From: Campylobacter coli
Lineage (GTDB): Bacteria; Campylobacterota; Campylobacteria; Campylobacterales; Campylobacteraceae
Assembly: GCA_039516895.1 (NCBI GenBank)
Contig: CP154437.1
Location: forward strand, 1,240,001-1,304,000
Direction of reading: 5' to 3'
DNA length: 64,000 nt
Shown: positions 16,908-24,500 of the stretch, one piece after another
Layout: every line of letters starts with the position of its first letter
How positions within the stretch are numbered: the first letter of the stretch is position 1
Notes under the pieces: model-generated
The model's database searches: none
Seen by the model: the letters and a program-made list of their open reading frames with translations, nothing else
What the model was told of the DNA's origin: nothing
Made by a program: the position numbers and the translations under genes

Positions 16908-17837
16908 TTGAAAAAAACCTTATTTTCTTTTGCTTTGGCCTCTTTATTTGTAAGTCAAGCTTCATCCATAGAATTTCAAAGTGGTCTTAGCGGAAATTTA
17001 AGCTTAGGGATAGGAGTAAGAGATGTTAAAAGCAATATCTCACCTCTAGCAAATAGCAACTATCTAGGTGGGTATAACGCTAAAAATTCCGATACTGCTG
17101 CCATACCTTTTATAGGTCTTGAGCTTTATTATGGCAATTTAATCGATAATGATAGAGTATTTCTTAAAAACTATAACGGAAGAGATTTAAGCGGTATTGC
17201 TTTGGGTTATGAAAGAGCTTATTTAGAACGCTTTAGCACTTCTTTTTCTTTCATTTCATCTTTAAGAGAAAAAGCTTATGCTAATCCTTATTTTATAGGT
17301 AATCGTGAAGAAACTGATGTGAGTAAATACGGCTTTAGAATTTCACAACTTTACGAAAGTGATTTTGGAAAATTCAATGCTTCTTATGTTTTTGCAAAAA
17401 ACAAACTAGATAAAGAAAGTATAGAATTTGATTCTCTTAAACGAGAGGGAAATTATCATGAGTTAGAATTAAGCTATAATTATTCTTTATTAAACTTAGG
17501 CTTAATCTATGATTATAATGACGCTGATGGAAAGGCTCAAAGCTACTCAAGATATGGCTTTAAAATAGGCACACATCTAGTTTTTGCAAGAAATTATATC
17601 CTAACTCCAAGCCTAAGCTTAAATCAATACAAAGCAGATGGCACAGATCCTATTTTTAACCAAAAACAAGATGGTAGTATCACAAAATTTAATCTCAAGC
17701 TCGTAAAAAATCAATTCTTAGGCTATGACTCACTTTATGGCTTTGTAAATTATGGCCTAGAAAAAAGAAATAGTGATATAGATTTTTACGATGAAACATA
17801 CCACATCTTGCTTACAGGTGTAGGATATAAATTCTAA
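16908..17837 (+). CDS. Outer-membrane beta-barrel-like protein (Cj0561c-like)
   Basis: 309 residues with a signal peptide MKKTLFSFALASLFVSQASS. The mature part shows alternating polar/hydrophobic strands and many aromatic residues, and ends in YKF, the usual C-terminal Phe of outer-membrane barrels. The start is TTG (16908-16910) with AAGGAG at 16896-16901. C. jejuni Cj0561c, its apparent counterpart, is described as periplasmic and belongs to the CmeR regulon, affecting fitness in chickens. The barrel fold is my inference. A strong hairpin follows the stop. Substrate unknown. Confidence 0.82.
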   Translation: MKKTLFSFALASLFVSQASSIEFQSGLSGNLSLGIGVRDVKSNISPLANSNYLGGYNAKNSDTAAIPFIGLELYYGNLIDNDRVFLKNYNGRDLSGIALGYERAYLERFSTSFSFISSLREKAYANPYFIGNREETDVSKYGFRISQLYESDFGKFNASYVFAKNKLDKESIEFDSLKREGNYHELELSYNYSLLNLGLIYDYNDADGKAQSYSRYGFKIGTHLVFARNYILTPSLSLNQYKADGTDPIFNQKQDGSITKFNLKLVKNQFLGYDSLYGFVNYGLEKRNSDIDFYDETYHILLTGVGYKF

Positions 17838-17847
17838 AATCAATCCA

Positions 17848-17880
17848 AAGAAACTATCATCATAAAAACGATAGTTTCTT
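17848..17880. terminator. Convergent terminator hairpin
   Basis: AAGAAACTATC (17848-17858) pairs over 11 bp with GATAGTTTCTT (17870-17880). It lies just after the barrel gene and includes the last codons of the convergent MATE gene, so it can serve both strands. Confidence 0.7.
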
Positions 17881-19191
17881 AAAGACTTTTCTAACAAAAA
17901 TACAAGCCAAAATCAAAACACAAAGTTCAGCAAAAAAGGGACTAAGCCACACTCCTTTTAAACCCATGATAGAAGATAAAATCAAAAGAAAACACAAAGG
18001 AATAAAAAGATTTTGACTCAAGCTTAAAATCAAAGAAAAACTCGCTTTATTGCTCGCTGTTAAAAAAGAACCACTTAAAACATTAAACCACGCAAAAAGA
18101 TAATTAAAAGAAAACAACATCAAAGCCATATAAGCAAAAATGATAAATTCTTGATCACCTTCTTGAGTAAACAATCCTACCAAATCCTTACCGCAAACAA
18201 ATATCATCACGATAGACAGCAAAGACAAAATCGCACCCGCAAAAAACATTACCTTTAAAATATCTTTAATCCTTGAAAAATCCTTTTTAGCATAATTATA
18301 ACTTAATGCAGGCTGCATCGCATCACCCATAGCGATAATAAGCATAATGATAAAATTATCAATATACGAAACGATAGAAAAAGCAGCAACCGCTTGAGTG
18401 CCTGAAATTTTTAATAAAACTAAATTGGCAAATATGCCATATAAAGAACCTGAGATATTGCCAAAAAATTCACTGCTTCCGTTATAAACTATGTTTTTAA
18501 AAATCTTCATATTCATATACAAACTTGAGAATTTAAGCTCTAAATTTTGAAATAAAAAAGGGAAAATTCCAAAAATACCGCCTAGCATAAGTCCCAAACA
18601 AGTCGCAAGAGCTGCTGAAAACAAGCCCCAACCTAACACAACGATGAAAATATAATCAAGCACTATATTACTCAATGCTATAATCACATTCATCATCATA
18701 CTATAAGTTGTTTTTCCGCAAATTCTAAGATAATTATCCAAAGCAAAAGAACACATGGTAAAGGGTGCGAACAAAGCAAACACAAGCATACACTCTTTTG
18801 CCATTGATTTGATATCTTCACTTACATCTAAAAAATTAATCAAAACAGGACTTAAAAGATATTCTAAAATGCCCACCAAACATGAAATAAGAAAGATAAT
18901 TAACATACTAGAGCTAAAGATTTTTCTAGCTAAATGTTTCTTCCCAAGTCCTAAATGCATAGAAATTTGCACAGCTGAACCAATGGCTATCATATCAGCC
19001 AAAGCAAAAGATATCATAATAAAAGGAATAATCAAGGCCAAAGCCGCTAAAGCGTCATTTCCTAGATATTTTCCAACAAAAATTCCATCAACAATATAAT
19101 AAAAAGAAATAAATGCCATGCTTATTACATTAGGCACAGCACATTTAACAAAAAGCCTAAAAGGGCTTAAGGTGCTAAAAATATTTGACAT
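17860..19191 (-). CDS. MATE-family efflux transporter
   Basis: 443 residues with about twelve hydrophobic helices in two similar halves. The N-terminal segment VPNVISMAFISFYYIVDGIFVGKYLG and the VQISMHLGLGKKHLARK loop are typical of MATE antiporters, which expel cationic drugs using Na+ or H+ gradients. The counterpart in C. jejuni is Cj0560. RBS AAAGGA precedes the ATG. Substrate cannot be deduced. It is transcribed toward the barrel gene and away from a 225 nt intergenic region. Confidence 0.9.
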   Translation of the reverse strand: MSNIFSTLSPFRLFVKCAVPNVISMAFISFYYIVDGIFVGKYLGNDALAALALIIPFIMISFALADMIAIGSAVQISMHLGLGKKHLARKIFSSSMLIIFLISCLVGILEYLLSPVLINFLDVSEDIKSMAKECMLVFALFAPFTMCSFALDNYLRICGKTTYSMMMNVIIALSNIVLDYIFIVVLGWGLFSAALATCLGLMLGGIFGIFPFLFQNLELKFSSLYMNMKIFKNIVYNGSSEFFGNISGSLYGIFANLVLLKISGTQAVAAFSIVSYIDNFIIMLIIAMGDAMQPALSYNYAKKDFSRIKDILKVMFFAGAILSLLSIVMIFVCGKDLVGLFTQEGDQEFIIFAYMALMLFSFNYLFAWFNVLSGSFLTASNKASFSLILSLSQNLFIPLCFLLILSSIMGLKGVWLSPFFAELCVLILACIFVRKVFKKLSFL

Positions 19192-19295
19192 AAAAAATCC
19201 TTTAAAATATTTAACAATACAAATATCTTAAAAGGAGCTAATAGAGTGTTTGAAGTCCTAGTATGTAGAAAGCTAAGCGATAGGTTTCTATCGGT

Positions 19296-19349
19296 ATGAT
19301 TTTTTTATTGTTTTTGTTTTGTGTTTGCATAATAATATTTAAAAATTAA
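19296..19349 (+). other. Possible 17-residue hydrophobic peptide ORF
   Basis: In the 19192-19388 intergenic region a small frame reads MIFLLFLFCVCIIIFKN. It is preceded by a perfect 6 bp hairpin CGATAG-GTTT-CTATCG (19278-19293). An upstream AAAGGAG (19232-19238) opens a second short frame from GTG at 19252. The all-hydrophobic peptide resembles small membrane toxins of type I systems, but it may be chance in T-rich DNA and its own ribosome site is poor. Confidence 0.18.
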
Positions 19350-19388
19350 AATATAATAAAGAAATTATAATATTGAAAGTTTAATAAG

Positions 19389-19416
19389 TCAAATTTAGCC
19401 CAAGGGCCAAATTTGA
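19389..19416 (-). terminator. Terminator after the oxidoreductase gene
   Basis: A 13 bp stem with one mismatch, TCAAATTTAGCCC (19389-19401) with GGGCCAAATTTGA (19404-19416), starts immediately after the stop codon on the minus strand. The following U-tract is weak. Confidence 0.6.
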
Positions 19417-20352
19417 TTAAATTACAGCAAGTATCTTTACAGCGTCATTTAAGCCTGTTACTATGCTTGCGCCATTTTTAGTTGCAATATCTCCTGCTAC
19501 AAAAATGCCTTTTACATTGCTTTGTTTATTTTCATCCATTAAAGGAACTCCTTTATCATCGACATTGATTCCGCATTTTTGTAAAAAATCAAGAGGAGTA
19601 GAACCACCGATAGCATAAATGATTCTATCATAAGTCTCACTGCTGCCATCGTTAAATTTCACTTTAGCTTTACCATTATCATCCTCAAGCTCTTCTATAT
19701 CTATACCGAGTTTTAATTCTACTTTGCCTGAATTTCCAGCTTCGTGAATATCTTTAAGATTGATATCATTTAGTCTTGTAAATTCTTTCTTGCGATAGCA
19801 AAGGCTTACTTTATTTGAGTTAGCTAAATCCACCGCATATTCTGCAGCTGAATTTCCACCTCCCACAACAAGGATTTTTTCATCACCTAAAACAGAGTTA
19901 GCATTGAAATTAATAATCTTTGTTAAAGTTCCAGGAAGTTTATAATCAGGCTTATTAGGCTTACCCATTCTACCTATAGCAACGATGATATTTTTACACT
20001 CATAAACACCCTTGCCTGTGCTTACTAAAAATACTCCATTTTCATTTTTAACACTCTCTACTTCAGAGCCAAATTCAACTTCTATATTATGCTCATTTAA
20101 AGCGTTTTGAAAAGTTTCTATGGTGCTTTCTTTGGTTCCATCTTGAAAAGGGACATGTCCGTGATTTGTCCCTTCACAACCCTTATAAGCCATATCAACT
20201 CTTTTACCATCTTTGTAAAACTGCATCAAAGTTTGACAAATATTGTTTGATTTCTCCAATACCAAAACTTCTTTATTTTTAAGCTTGGCTTCAACCGCAC
20301 AACCAATTCCTGTCGGCCCTGCACCAACTACAATTAAATCTACTTTTTTCAT
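19417..20352 (-). CDS. YpdA-like FAD/NAD(P) oxidoreductase lacking a CxxC
   Basis: 311 residues. The FAD-binding loop is VVGAGPTGIGCA at the N-terminus, the NAD(P)-binding loop is VVGGGNSAAEYA near residue 165, and the second FAD motif is GIFVAGDIA near 285. It resembles thioredoxin reductase overall, but I find no CxxC redox pair. This places it with YpdA/Bdr-type single-component enzymes rather than TrxB. Its substrate is unknown; bacillithiol is not expected in Campylobacter. The C. jejuni counterpart is Cj0559. It is divergent from proA. Confidence 0.85.
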   Translation of the reverse strand: MKKVDLIVVGAGPTGIGCAVEAKLKNKEVLVLEKSNNICQTLMQFYKDGKRVDMAYKGCEGTNHGHVPFQDGTKESTIETFQNALNEHNIEVEFGSEVESVKNENGVFLVSTGKGVYECKNIIVAIGRMGKPNKPDYKLPGTLTKIINFNANSVLGDEKILVVGGGNSAAEYAVDLANSNKVSLCYRKKEFTRLNDINLKDIHEAGNSGKVELKLGIDIEELEDDNGKAKVKFNDGSSETYDRIIYAIGGSTPLDFLQKCGINVDDKGVPLMDENKQSNVKGIFVAGDIATKNGASIVTGLNDAVKILAVI

Positions 20353-20422
20353 TCAAATTTACCTTTCAATTCTAAATTTTTTTGTATAATTTATCAAGTT
20401 TTTTGTAAATAAAGGATTAAAA

Positions 20423-21655
20423 ATGCGAAATTTACTTGAAAATATTAAGAAAAATTCTCAAAAATTGCTCAATTTAACACCCAAAGATAAAGAAAATATT
20501 ATATTGAAACTAGCTCACACTTTAAGAAAGAATTTCAAAACCATATTAGAATCCAATGAAAAAGATATAGCAAATTTCACCAAAAGTGGAGCAATGCGAG
20601 ATAGGCTTTTACTAGATGAAAAACGCATTTTTTCTCTTTGTGATGCTTTGGAAAAAATTGCTTATTTAGAAGATCCTATAGGTAAAATTTCTAAAGGTTG
20701 GGTTAATTATGCGGGCTTAAAGATAGAAAAAATCAGCATTCCCATAGGACTAATCAGTGTAATTTATGAGGCAAGACCGAGTCTAAGTGCTGAAATCATT
20801 GCTTTAATGATAAAAAGCTCCAATGCTTGCGTGCTTAAAGGAGGCAGTGAAGCAAAATTTACAAATTCAGCAATATTTGATCTTGTTTATAAAGTACTAG
20901 AAGAGTTTAATTTGCAAGATTGTTTTGCTATGTTTTATGAAAGAAATGAGATCATGCAAATTTTAGCTTTTGATGATTTAATCGATGTGATTATCCCTCG
21001 TGGAAGTTCAAATATGATACAAGAAATCGCTAGTCATACAAAAATTCCACTCATCAAACAAGACAAAGGTTTATGCCATGCTTTTGTGGATGAGAGTGCA
21101 AATTTAAATATGGCTTTAGAAATCATCCTTAATGCAAAATGCCAAAGAGTAAGTGTTTGTAATGCCCTAGAAACCCTTTTAATCCATGAAAAAATTGCTA
21201 AAGATTTTATAGAACTTTTAATCCCTGAATTTGAAAAATTTAAGGTAAAAATTCACGCACATGAAAATATCTTAGAACATTTTAAAAACTCAAAATTAGA
21301 ACTTTCAAAGGCTGATGAAAGCATTTTTGATACTGAATGGCTTGATTTTGCTATCAGTGTAAAATCAGTAAAAGATTGCGATGAGGCTATAGAGCATATC
21401 AACCAACACAGCTCTTTACACTCTGAAACCATAATCTCAAACAATGCTTTAAATATAAACAAATTTCAACGCCTTCTACGCTCATCTTGTATTTATGTCA
21501 ATGCCTCGACTCGTTTTAGTGATGGGGGTGAATTTGGCTTTGGTGGGGAAGTGGGAATTTCCACAAGCAAACTTCATGCAAGAGGTCCAATGGGTGTTGA
21601 AGATATTTGCACTTATAAATACCTAATCAGCGGAGAAGGACAAATAAGAAAATGA
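20423..21655 (+). CDS. proA: Gamma-glutamyl phosphate reductase
   Basis: 410 residues, normal for ProA. The enzyme reduces glutamyl-5-phosphate with NADPH in proline synthesis. Seen are KISIPIGLISVIYEARPS (substrate/NADP region near 105), the SNACVLKGGSEA segment, and the catalytic Cys in RVSVCNALETLL near residue 255. C-terminal GGEFGFGGEVGISTSKLHARGPMG is conserved. proB is not adjacent. The next gene overlaps the stop in an ATGA arrangement. Confidence 0.96.
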   Translation: MRNLLENIKKNSQKLLNLTPKDKENIILKLAHTLRKNFKTILESNEKDIANFTKSGAMRDRLLLDEKRIFSLCDALEKIAYLEDPIGKISKGWVNYAGLKIEKISIPIGLISVIYEARPSLSAEIIALMIKSSNACVLKGGSEAKFTNSAIFDLVYKVLEEFNLQDCFAMFYERNEIMQILAFDDLIDVIIPRGSSNMIQEIASHTKIPLIKQDKGLCHAFVDESANLNMALEIILNAKCQRVSVCNALETLLIHEKIAKDFIELLIPEFEKFKVKIHAHENILEHFKNSKLELSKADESIFDTEWLDFAISVKSVKDCDEAIEHINQHSSLHSETIISNNALNINKFQRLLRSSCIYVNASTRFSDGGEFGFGGEVGISTSKLHARGPMGVEDICTYKYLISGEGQIRK

Positions 21656-22737
21656 GTAAAAGAAAAATTTTAAAACAACAATATAAAGAAATCATACAAC
21701 TTAATCCAACTGAAAGAGTTTGGCAAATGCCTTTTTTCTTTGCCTTAGCAGTTGGATTTGCACTTAGCATTGCTGCATATTATGAGCGTATGGACTTGGG
21801 ACTAATCGCTATGATAGGAATCATGGCTTTTGTTTATACAACCAATACGCCTATGTATCATAGAATGGCTGTTACAATGTGCTGTTCTTTTGGTTTGTGC
21901 TTATCTTTTTTAATAGGACTTTGCACCCATTTTTTTCCTGCGTTTTCTCCGCTTATAATTGGTCTAGTGGCTATGGCTAGTTCTATTTTGATACGCTATT
22001 ATAACATAGGCGCGCCGGGGTATTTTTTCTTTGTTTTTTCCTGTTTATTGGCTTCATTTTTTCCTTTTCCAGCAAAAGATTATATTTTTCTAGTGGGATT
22101 GATTTGTATAGGTGGTATCATTGCCAACATAGCTGCTTTTTTATACTCTGTATCTGTCATTTATATTTTTAAAAATTCCCCACCCAAACCTGTTTTGCAA
22201 AATGGGAATTTAGGCTTTGATATTATCTTTGTAGATTCTATAATTATTGCTTTTTTTGTCGGATTTGCTGTATTTCTAGGAGCATTTTTAGAACTTGATA
22301 GAAGTTATTGGGTTGCAGTTAGCACGACTGTTATCTTGCAAGGAGCTAATTTAAAATCAGTCTGGATAAAACAGCTTCAACGCATTCTTGGGACAACGGT
22401 TGGAATTTTATTTGCATGGTGGCTTTTAAAAATCAAATTTACTCCTTTAGAATTTGTCTTGTTGATGATGTTTTTAGCCTTTATAATAGAGTTTTTGGTA
22501 GTTAGAAACTATGCCTTAACCGTAATTTTTCTTACCCCTTATGTGACTTATTTAGCTGAAGCAGCTTCTTTTGGAAATTTAAGTGTTGATATGCTGATAC
22601 ACGCTCGCCTGCAAGATATTATCATAGGTAGTCTTTTGGGGCTTCTAGGGGGTTTTGTTATCCATAAACCTTATTTAAGAAAATATTTTGAATACATTGC
22701 AAAATACATTTTTAGAGTAAGATTGACAAATAGATAA
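21652..22737 (+). CDS. FUSC-like integral membrane protein
   Basis: 361 residues with about ten hydrophobic helices in two clusters (about 25-170 and 190-345). The segment ELDRSYWVAVSTTVILQGAN and the repeat-like arrangement are typical of the fusaric-acid-resistance/aromatic-acid exporter superfamily. It starts at the ATGA overlapping the proA stop, so it is translated from the proA transcript (C. jejuni Cj0557c). Substrate unknown. A strong hairpin terminator follows. Confidence 0.78.
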   Translation: MSKRKILKQQYKEIIQLNPTERVWQMPFFFALAVGFALSIAAYYERMDLGLIAMIGIMAFVYTTNTPMYHRMAVTMCCSFGLCLSFLIGLCTHFFPAFSPLIIGLVAMASSILIRYYNIGAPGYFFFVFSCLLASFFPFPAKDYIFLVGLICIGGIIANIAAFLYSVSVIYIFKNSPPKPVLQNGNLGFDIIFVDSIIIAFFVGFAVFLGAFLELDRSYWVAVSTTVILQGANLKSVWIKQLQRILGTTVGILFAWWLLKIKFTPLEFVLLMMFLAFIIEFLVVRNYALTVIFLTPYVTYLAEAASFGNLSVDMLIHARLQDIIIGSLLGLLGGFVIHKPYLRKYFEYIAKYIFRVRLTNR

Positions 22738-22748
22738 TTCTTTTAAAA

Positions 22749-22783
22749 TTCAGCTTTTAAGCCTATGCGCATTAAAAGCTGAA
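22749..22783. terminator. Convergent terminator between the FUSC-like gene and efp
   Basis: TTCAGCTTTTAA (22749-22760) and TTAAAAGCTGAA (22772-22783) form a perfect 12 bp stem with an 11 nt loop, with A/T-rich flanks on both sides. It can stop transcription in both directions. Confidence 0.75.
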
Positions 22784-22847
22784 ATAATATATTTTAAAAA
22801 TTCCTGTATAAATATCTTAATTTATAAAAGCTTACAAAATTTGATAT

Positions 22848-23417
22848 TTATTTATTAGCTCTTTCAATATACTCCCCGCGCACTGTATCAACGCGTATAA
22901 CTTCACCCTCTAAAACATGAAAAGGAATTTGTACAACTGCACCTGTTTCAAGTGTAGCAGGTTTTTTGTTTGAACCTTGAGTATCGCCTTTAAAATTTGG
23001 AGCTGTTTCTACAATCTTAAGTTCTACAACTTGCGGAACTTCCACGCCGATAGCTTTGCCGTTGTGAAAAAGTACATCTACCATCATACCATCAAGCATC
23101 CATTTTTTTGCTTCCCCTACATCTTCATCACTGATTGCAACTTGCTCGTAAGATTCTGTATCCATAAATTGGCAATTTTCACCATCGTCATAAAGATACT
23201 GCATGGTTTTTTCTTCCAAATTTGGAGCTTCACATTTATCTCCTGCGTGAAAAGTTTTTTCTAAAACCTTACCATCAATAAAAGATTTGATTTTTATACG
23301 CACAAAAGCAGGACCTTTTCCTGGTTTTACATGTTGATATTCAACTATTTTAAAAGGAATTCCATCGATTTCGATTTTAAGCCCTTTTTTTAAATCACCC
23401 ATTGAATAAGATGCCAT
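22848..23417 (-). CDS. efp: Translation elongation factor P
   Basis: 189 residues: three OB-like domains with KNOW-type N-terminus ([38 protein letters not shown]-like; here the loop holds KPGKGPAF), whose Lys near residue 34 is the site of beta-lysylation. The C-terminal [12 protein letters not shown] is typical. EF-P relieves ribosome stalling at proline runs. It is monocistronic, with AAGGA before the ATG. Confidence 0.97.
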   Translation of the reverse strand: MASYSMGDLKKGLKIEIDGIPFKIVEYQHVKPGKGPAFVRIKIKSFIDGKVLEKTFHAGDKCEAPNLEEKTMQYLYDDGENCQFMDTESYEQVAISDEDVGEAKKWMLDGMMVDVLFHNGKAIGVEVPQVVELKIVETAPNFKGDTQGSNKKPATLETGAVVQIPFHVLEGEVIRVDTVRGEYIERANK

Positions 23418-23525
23418 AAATTTTCCTTTTTATATTAAAAATAAATTATAATTTTAACAAAAATTATTTGATATCACAATATAATTGATAATAAAATAAG
23501 CATTTTTTTGTTAGAATTTAGCTTT

Positions 23526-23844
23526 AAAGCATAGTAAATGCTCGCTTCTTTAAAAAGAAGAGGAAAGTCCGAGCTGCAAAAGACAAACATTCCATCTAAC
23601 GGATGGCTAGGGCGACCTAAGGGACAGTGCAACAGAAAGAAAACTACCACGAAAGTGGAAAAGGTGAAACGGTGAGGTAAAAGCTTACCAGCGATTTTGG
23701 CAACAATTTCGGCTATGTAAACCCAATGTGCAGCAAGAAGGGATGGTTAAGGTCTTTATTTTAACCCTTCGCTTGATTTTGTTTGCGAAAACAAAACTAG
23801 ATAAATGAGCATTCTAGACAGAACTCGGCTTATCGCTATGCTTT
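23526..23844 (+). ncRNA. rnpB: RNase P RNA (M1 RNA)
   Basis: Conserved elements in order: AGAGGAAAGTCCGAGCT near 23557-23573, GGGACAGTGCAACAGAAAG, GGTGAAACGGTGAGGTAAGAG-type core (here GGTGAAACGGTGAGGTAAAA), TGTAAACCC and the 3' AGACAGAACTCGGCTTATCG. The ends AAAGCATAG (23526-23534) and CTATGCTTT (23836-23844) pair as helix P1. It is the ribozyme that trims tRNA 5' ends. Confidence 0.95.
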
Positions 23845-23851
23845 AAAAATT

Positions 23852-24124
23852 TTAATCTTTGAAATATTTTAAAGCTTTTTGAATTTTTTGAATTTCACAA
23901 GCTTTAGAATTCTTTTTTTCACTTATTAAAACAACCGCTTCTTGTAAAAGTGCTTTAACTTGACTTAAATTATCATTTAGTTTATCTTTTAACTCATCAC
24001 TTTGAAAATCTCTTGCAAGATCTTCAAGCATTTTTTTTAAATCAAGTGTATTTAGCAAGCCTTCAAGCTTATTAACATCCTCTTGTATGAGCGCGAGTTT
24101 AAAATCACTAAGCCATTGCTTCAT
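23852..24124 (-). CDS. Small helical protein downstream of fliS, FliT-like position
   Basis: 90 residues, almost wholly amphipathic helix (LNTLDLKKMLEDLARDFQSD...), without signal or membrane segment. It overlaps the fliS stop by 17 nt and so is made together with the FliS chaperone and FliD. In many bacteria this place holds FliT, the FliD chaperone, with similar size and helical content, but I see no diagnostic motif. The function is inferred from position only. Confidence 0.6.
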   Translation of the reverse strand: MKQWLSDFKLALIQEDVNKLEGLLNTLDLKKMLEDLARDFQSDELKDKLNDNLSQVKALLQEAVVLISEKKNSKACEIQKIQKALKYFKD

Positions 24125-24491
24125 TACTATGCACTTCTCTCCAAGCTTCTAACAAGCCTTTAGTTACATTGATAACCTCATCAATCCTTGCTTCATTATT
24201 TTCTAAATTTGCCAAAGATAAAAGTTGAATCTCTCTTGTATAAAGACCGCTAAGATAATGAGCCACTTCGCCACCTTTTTCATAATCTAAAGTATTGATA
24301 AGCTCTATAAAAATAGCCGTAGTTCTTTTTACAAAATGCACTCTTTGTTCTATATCTTCGTTTCTTATCGCTACTTTAGCCCTTGAGCAAAAACGCAAAA
24401 TTCCTTCATAAAGCATTTCGATAAGTTTTTGCGGAGATTCTATCCCCGCTTGATTTTGAGAATAAGCATTGTAGGCTAAATTATTTTGCAT
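24108..24491 (-). CDS. fliS: Flagellin chaperone FliS
   Basis: 127 residues starting MQNNLAYNAYSQNQAGIESPQKLIEMLYEGILRF, the diagnostic FliS N-terminus with the LIEMLYEG core. It binds the C-terminus of unassembled flagellin in the cytoplasm. It follows fliD by 9 nt in the flaG-fliD-fliS transcript. Confidence 0.95.
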   Translation of the reverse strand: MQNNLAYNAYSQNQAGIESPQKLIEMLYEGILRFCSRAKVAIRNEDIEQRVHFVKRTTAIFIELINTLDYEKGGEVAHYLSGLYTREIQLLSLANLENNEARIDEVINVTKGLLEAWREVHSNEAMA

Positions 24492-24500
24492 GATTTATCC

